Below, piece by piece: positions 6,729 through 8,759 of a DNA stretch of 8,759 nt. The stretch's first letter is position 1. Each line of letters opens with the position of its first letter. The stretch lies in contig CAAGLS010000019.1 of NCBI GenBank assembly GCA_900770845.1, forward strand, positions 1 through 8,759, in the 5' to 3' direction. The stretch comes from an uncultured Prevotella sp. GTDB lineage: Bacteria > Bacteroidota > Bacteroidia > Bacteroidales > Bacteroidaceae. The notes beneath the pieces are model-generated. The model was not told the DNA's origin. It saw nothing but the letters and a program-made list of their open reading frames with translations, and ran no database searches. The translations under genes were made by a program, and so were the position numbers.

Positions 6729-6792
6729 TAAATCGATAGAAAATCGACCATTTTCGCCCTTTTAGGGCTTAACCACATCAATACAGACCGCT

Positions 6793-7275
6793 ATGGAAGA
6801 GTTAATGAAAGATAGAATTCGCCTCGTCATGGAGAATCAGCACCAGACACAGAAAGTCTTCGCCAACTTCATAGGGATGAGCGAGGGCGCACTGAGCAGC
6901 ATCTTTACCGGGCGCACCAAACCTACCCTCAACATTGTAGAGGCCATCAAGAACAAGATTCCCAAAATCTCAACCGACTGGCTGCTCTTTGGCAGAGGCG
7001 AGATGTTTGAGCAGGAGGCTTCCGCTCCTCTCTCCCCGGCTGCTGCCGATGCCTCCCCCACCCCAGCCTTGGGCGACAATATGGCTTCAAAGGGCGGTCA
7101 GCCATCCACCCGTTCGGCGGTGGTAGAACCTTCCTTTTTCGGGTCGCCAACTCCACCAATCGCACAACCGAAAGAAGTTGTAAAAATTGTTGAGAAGAAG
7201 CCTCGTCGAATAACCGAGATTCGTGTTTTTTATGATGATCAGACGTGGGAGACTTTTGTTCCTCAGAAAGGGTGA
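6793..7275 (+). CDS. XRE-family helix-turn-helix protein with Ala/Pro/Ser linker
   Basis: A 160-residue protein. Residues ~5-60 form a Cro/C1-type helix-turn-helix domain: TQKVFANFIGMSEGALSSIFTGRTKPT carries helices 2-3. STDWLLFGRGEMF (60-72) is the closing motif common to Bacteroidales members. Residues ~74-130 form a low-complexity Ala/Pro/Ser linker with no fold. The C-terminus (138-160) has a short conserved-looking strand pair, ITEIRVFYDDQTWETFVP, which I recall in other Bacteroidales proteins of this class but cannot name. It is a probable DNA-binding regulator acting as a dimer; the target is unknown. ATG 6793 is favoured over the in-frame ATG at 6805 by position after the promoter. 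The gene stands alone, with no toxin, phage or transposon gene beside it. Confidence 0.8.
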   Translation: MEELMKDRIRLVMENQHQTQKVFANFIGMSEGALSSIFTGRTKPTLNIVEAIKNKIPKISTDWLLFGRGEMFEQEASAPLSPAAADASPTPALGDNMASKGGQPSTRSAVVEPSFFGSPTPPIAQPKEVVKIVEKKPRRITEIRVFYDDQTWETFVPQKG

Positions 7276-7341
7276 TTTTTAGGCCGTGAAACATTTCCGG
7301 AATGTCATGGCATTTTCATCTTTCCTTCTTCCTATCGCTTG

Positions 7342-7372
7342 CAAAGATACAACTTTCTGAGGGCGAAAGCAA
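7342..7372 (-). promoter_or_regulatory. Possible promoter pointing back into the XRE gene (antisense)
   Basis: On the minus strand tatctttg (7342-7349) matches TAnnTTTG, with ttg (7370-7372) twenty bases upstream. Transcription would start near 7336 and run leftward through the 3' end of the XRE gene. No plausible protein is encoded by such a transcript. Confidence 0.35.
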
Positions 7373-7433
7373 GAGTTTGCTGGCTCCACCTTCTACTATG
7401 GTGGTTTGCCTCATTATGACCATTCGCAAACAT

Positions 7434-7477
7434 CCAACCCAGGCACGGCCAAAGGCAGGGGCCGTGCCTGGTGTTGG
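7434..7477. terminator. GC-rich hairpin, possible terminator or palindromic repeat
   Basis: ccaggcacggcc (7439-7450) pairs perfectly with ggccgtgcctgg (7460-7471). The stem continues as ccaac/gttgg (7434-7438, 7473-7477) across a one-base bulge, for 17 bp in total with a 9-base loop. No T run follows on either strand, and it lies ~160 bases after the XRE stop, so a terminator role is uncertain. Confidence 0.5.
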
Positions 7478-7505
7478 CACAATAGAATTTGTCGACTTAT
7501 TTATT

Positions 7506-7701
7506 AAGGTAGGTTCTCAAAATTAGGTCGAGGGGTATTGGCCCAGCCATCGGGACCCAAAACGTAAGTTGAAGAGGGAGTGTAGTGGCTACACGACCGA
7601 TGAGACTTGACGTTTTGAGACCGATAGATGCAGAAGACGACCGAAAACAACAAATAACCGTATCGGCTTGGTTTCTAAGCCTAATTTTTAGAACCGGCCT
7701 T
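7506..7701. repeat. Inverted-repeat-bounded, hairpin-rich element (MITE-like or structured RNA)
   Basis: ggttctcaaaattagg (7512-7527) is matched 15/16 by the reverse complement of 7680-7695. Pairing extends outward to 7506 and 7701 with one mismatch and one wobble, up to the stop codon of the phosphatase gene. Inside are three further stems. 7543-7553 pairs with 7658-7671 (11 bp with three one-base bulges). 7558-7569 pairs with 7605-7617 (12 bp with one bulge; aaaacgt/acgtttt). A perfect hairpin gtgtag-tgg-ctacac lies at 7580-7594. No open reading frame of note is present. It could be a miniature element left by a transposon with these termini, or a folded non-coding RNA. I cannot see a clear target-site duplication, and I recognise no known RNA family. 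Confidence 0.55.
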
Positions 7702-8213
7702 TAGAGAATGAGAACTCTCACTTCGGCGTTGGTCATCTTCAAGATTTGATTCATCGGCTTATTGAAGTATACGCTTTGGATGGCCTTGTTGATAATGCCG
7801 TGGCCCACGGCGAGGACAGTCTTGTCGGGATAGGCCGTCTTGAGCCATGTCAGAAAATTCTGGGCGCGGCTCTTCAGGTGTTCCAGCGACTCAATGTCGT
7901 CGGGCCAGTTGTTCTGCCAGTCGAGATTGGGGATATACTTTCCCGTGAAGCTGCCCCAGTCGCGTTCGCGCAGCAAGGGTGTGGTCACGATTTCCGGACA
8001 ACCGTGGGGCTCGCTGATGATGCGGCAAGTGTCGATGGCTCGCTTGAGGTCGCTGGCAACGAAGACGTCGATCTTCTCCCCCCTCATCTTGTCTCTCACC
8101 TCCCGCGCCTGTTCGCGGCCGTGCTCGTTCAGTTCACCCTGTTCCTGGCCCTGCAGAATTTGTGCGGCGTTGTCCACAGTCTCACCGTGGCGCACTAAGA
8201 ATAATTTCGTCAT
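7701..8213 (-). CDS. Histidine-phosphatase family protein (phosphoglycerate-mutase-like)
   Basis: A 170-residue protein with all catalytic residues of the branch 1/2 histidine phosphatase fold. LVRHGET contains the phospho-accepting H9 and its partner R8; ASDLKRAIDTC has R58; LLRERDWG has the proton donor E83; AVGHG has the second catalytic H138. It would be a cytosolic phosphatase acting through a phosphohistidine intermediate. Members include cofactor-dependent phosphoglycerate mutase (longer), CobC alpha-ribazole phosphatase and broad-specificity phosphatases. The short length and lack of the mutase insertion favour a phosphatase, but the substrate cannot be assigned. ATG 8213 follows a good divergent promoter. 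The stop (7701-7703) touches the right arm of the inverted-repeat element. Confidence 0.88.
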   Translation of the reverse strand: MTKLFLVRHGETVDNAAQILQGQEQGELNEHGREQAREVRDKMRGEKIDVFVASDLKRAIDTCRIISEPHGCPEIVTTPLLRERDWGSFTGKYIPNLDWQNNWPDDIESLEHLKSRAQNFLTWLKTAYPDKTVLAVGHGIINKAIQSVYFNKPMNQILKMTNAEVRVLIL

Positions 8214-8239
8214 TTTCTGAATAATATCTTATTTCCGAG

Positions 8240-8268
8240 TGCAAAATTACAGAAAAATATTAACTTTG
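8240..8268 (+). promoter_or_regulatory. Divergent promoter for the DUF308 gene
   Basis: taactttg (8261-8268) is a TAnnTTTG -7 box; tg at 8240-8241 gives a partial -33 element nineteen bases upstream. The start would be near 8275, leaving a long leader of about 185 bases before ATG 8460. Each promoter's -33 element abuts the other's -7 box, so polymerase could occupy only one at a time. A weaker alternative, taatttag, lies about 30 bases before the ATG. Confidence 0.5.
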
Positions 8269-8271
8269 CAA
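8242..8271 (-). promoter_or_regulatory. Promoter of the histidine-phosphatase gene
   Basis: On the minus strand taattttg (8242-8249) is a TAnnTTTG -7 box, with ttg (8269-8271) nineteen bases upstream. The start would be near 8235, about 20 bases ahead of ATG 8213. Confidence 0.6.
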
Positions 8272-8459
8272 CAACAAATGACGAAATGCGTATGCAGTTC
8301 AAGATAATTCGTCCTCTTTCATGCCATTCTTGCCTTTCTCGGCTTGGTAAGTTGGAATAGGGCAGCGAGGATCGCAGTATCAGACAGACGACCGATGCCG
8401 CCGCCCACCTTGGGAGCGACATAGGCCCACATAATTAATTTAGAAACCAATCATAAGAA

Positions 8460-8759
8460 ATGAGACTATTACAAAGTTCTGTTTTCCGCGCCGTAGTGGC
8501 AGTCATTATTGGCGCTTTGCTCGTGAAATACCGACAGGACACGGTGACGTGGCTCACCATCGCCGTTGGCATCCTGTTTTTCCTCTCTGGTCTCGCGTCG
8601 GTCATCATCTACTATGTCAACAAGCGAGGCGTAGAGCGTGTTGCCGCCGCGGAGGCTCCAGAGTCTCTCCATGAGGCCATGACACCCGCCTTTCCCATTG
8701 GAGGCTTGGGCTCAATGGTGTTGGGCGTGATATTGGCATTCATGCCCGCGACGTTCATC
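8460..8759 (+). CDS. DUF308 (HdeD-like) multi-pass membrane protein, N-terminal part; runs off window
   Basis: The open frame begins at ATG 8460 and is uninterrupted for 100 codons to the window edge. The start MRLLQSSVFRAVVAVIIGALLVKY is followed by a second helix (TWLTIAVGILFFLSGLASVIIYYV), a short polar stretch (NKRGVERVAAAEAPESLHEAM), then FPIGGLGSMVLGVILAFMPATFI. The pairwise helix pattern with a G-x-L/I-x-x-x-P ending is that of DUF308/HdeD membrane proteins, found in Bacteroidales as small inner-membrane proteins of unknown function (HdeD in E. coli is acid-resistance associated). The ATG is preceded by an A-rich stretch and no other in-frame start is nearby. The 3' end and any partner genes are not visible. 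Confidence 0.8.
   Translation, partial: MRLLQSSVFRAVVAVIIGALLVKYRQDTVTWLTIAVGILFFLSGLASVIIYYVNKRGVERVAAAEAPESLHEAMTPAFPIGGLGSMVLGVILAFMPATFI

Noticed and set aside
5944..6792. tRNA genes, CRISPR array or replication origin in the AT-rich region
   Set aside because: No T-loop motif or cloverleaf, no regularly spaced identical repeats, and no run of DnaA boxes could be read.
7302..7526. 74-residue plus-strand frame downstream of the XRE gene
   Set aside because: It crosses the GC-rich hairpin and the left arm of the inverted-repeat element and shows no recognisable domain.
8281..8459. Riboswitch in the DUF308 leader
   Set aside because: I looked for cobalamin, SAM, TPP and similar conserved cores by eye and found none; the sequence forms no obvious conserved architecture.

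Overview
The window looks like chromosome of a Bacteroidales bacterium, most likely Prevotellaceae. Coding regions are GC-rich by eye, while one long intergenic stretch is strongly AT-rich. Several putative promoters fit the Bacteroidetes sigma-ABfr pattern (TTG near -33, TAnnTTTG near -7), and there are no strong Shine-Dalgarno sequences. The proteins recognised (MenE-type ligase tail, HolA, DinB, an HSDR_N_2-type protein, a DUF308 protein) read like Bacteroidales versions. The assignment rests on reading alone; no search was run.

Layout. 1-1120 (+): the 3' end of an acyl-CoA-synthetase/MenE-like gene overlaps a HAD hydrolase gene. 1124-1175: a long hairpin terminator. 1175-3001: two gene remnants meet head to head near 2576-2600. 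On the left is an MFS drug-exporter-like gene (-) lacking its 5' end; on the right is an AraC-type regulator (+) lacking its N-terminal half. This looks like a deletion scar that removed the middle of a divergent araC / efflux-operon locus. 3166-4749 (-): dinB (DNA polymerase IV) lies downstream of an orphan HsdR-N-like PD-(D/E)XK protein gene. 4819-5850 (+): holA, the clamp-loader delta subunit, is transcribed away from that pair and ends at tandem terminators.

5944-6792 is a long AT-rich non-coding stretch with many palindromes, leading to a clear promoter and a lone XRE-type regulator (6793-7275). 7276-7700 has no convincing gene. It holds a GC-rich hairpin, a possible promoter pointing back into the regulator gene, and a 184-196 bp element bounded by inverted repeats and rich in internal hairpins. 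7701-8213 (-) is a histidine-phosphatase (RHGET) gene. It shares a compact divergent promoter region with a DUF308 membrane-protein gene (8460-8759, +) that runs off the window.

How it fits together: the middle block concerns DNA replication and repair (holA, dinB, and perhaps the HsdR-N-like nuclease fold). The other genes are housekeeping or of unknown role. I see no complete defence, secretion or CRISPR system. The best candidates for something undescribed are the inverted-repeat-bounded element (7506-7701) and the palindrome-rich region ahead of the XRE gene. The efflux-locus deletion scar is the clearest structural event.
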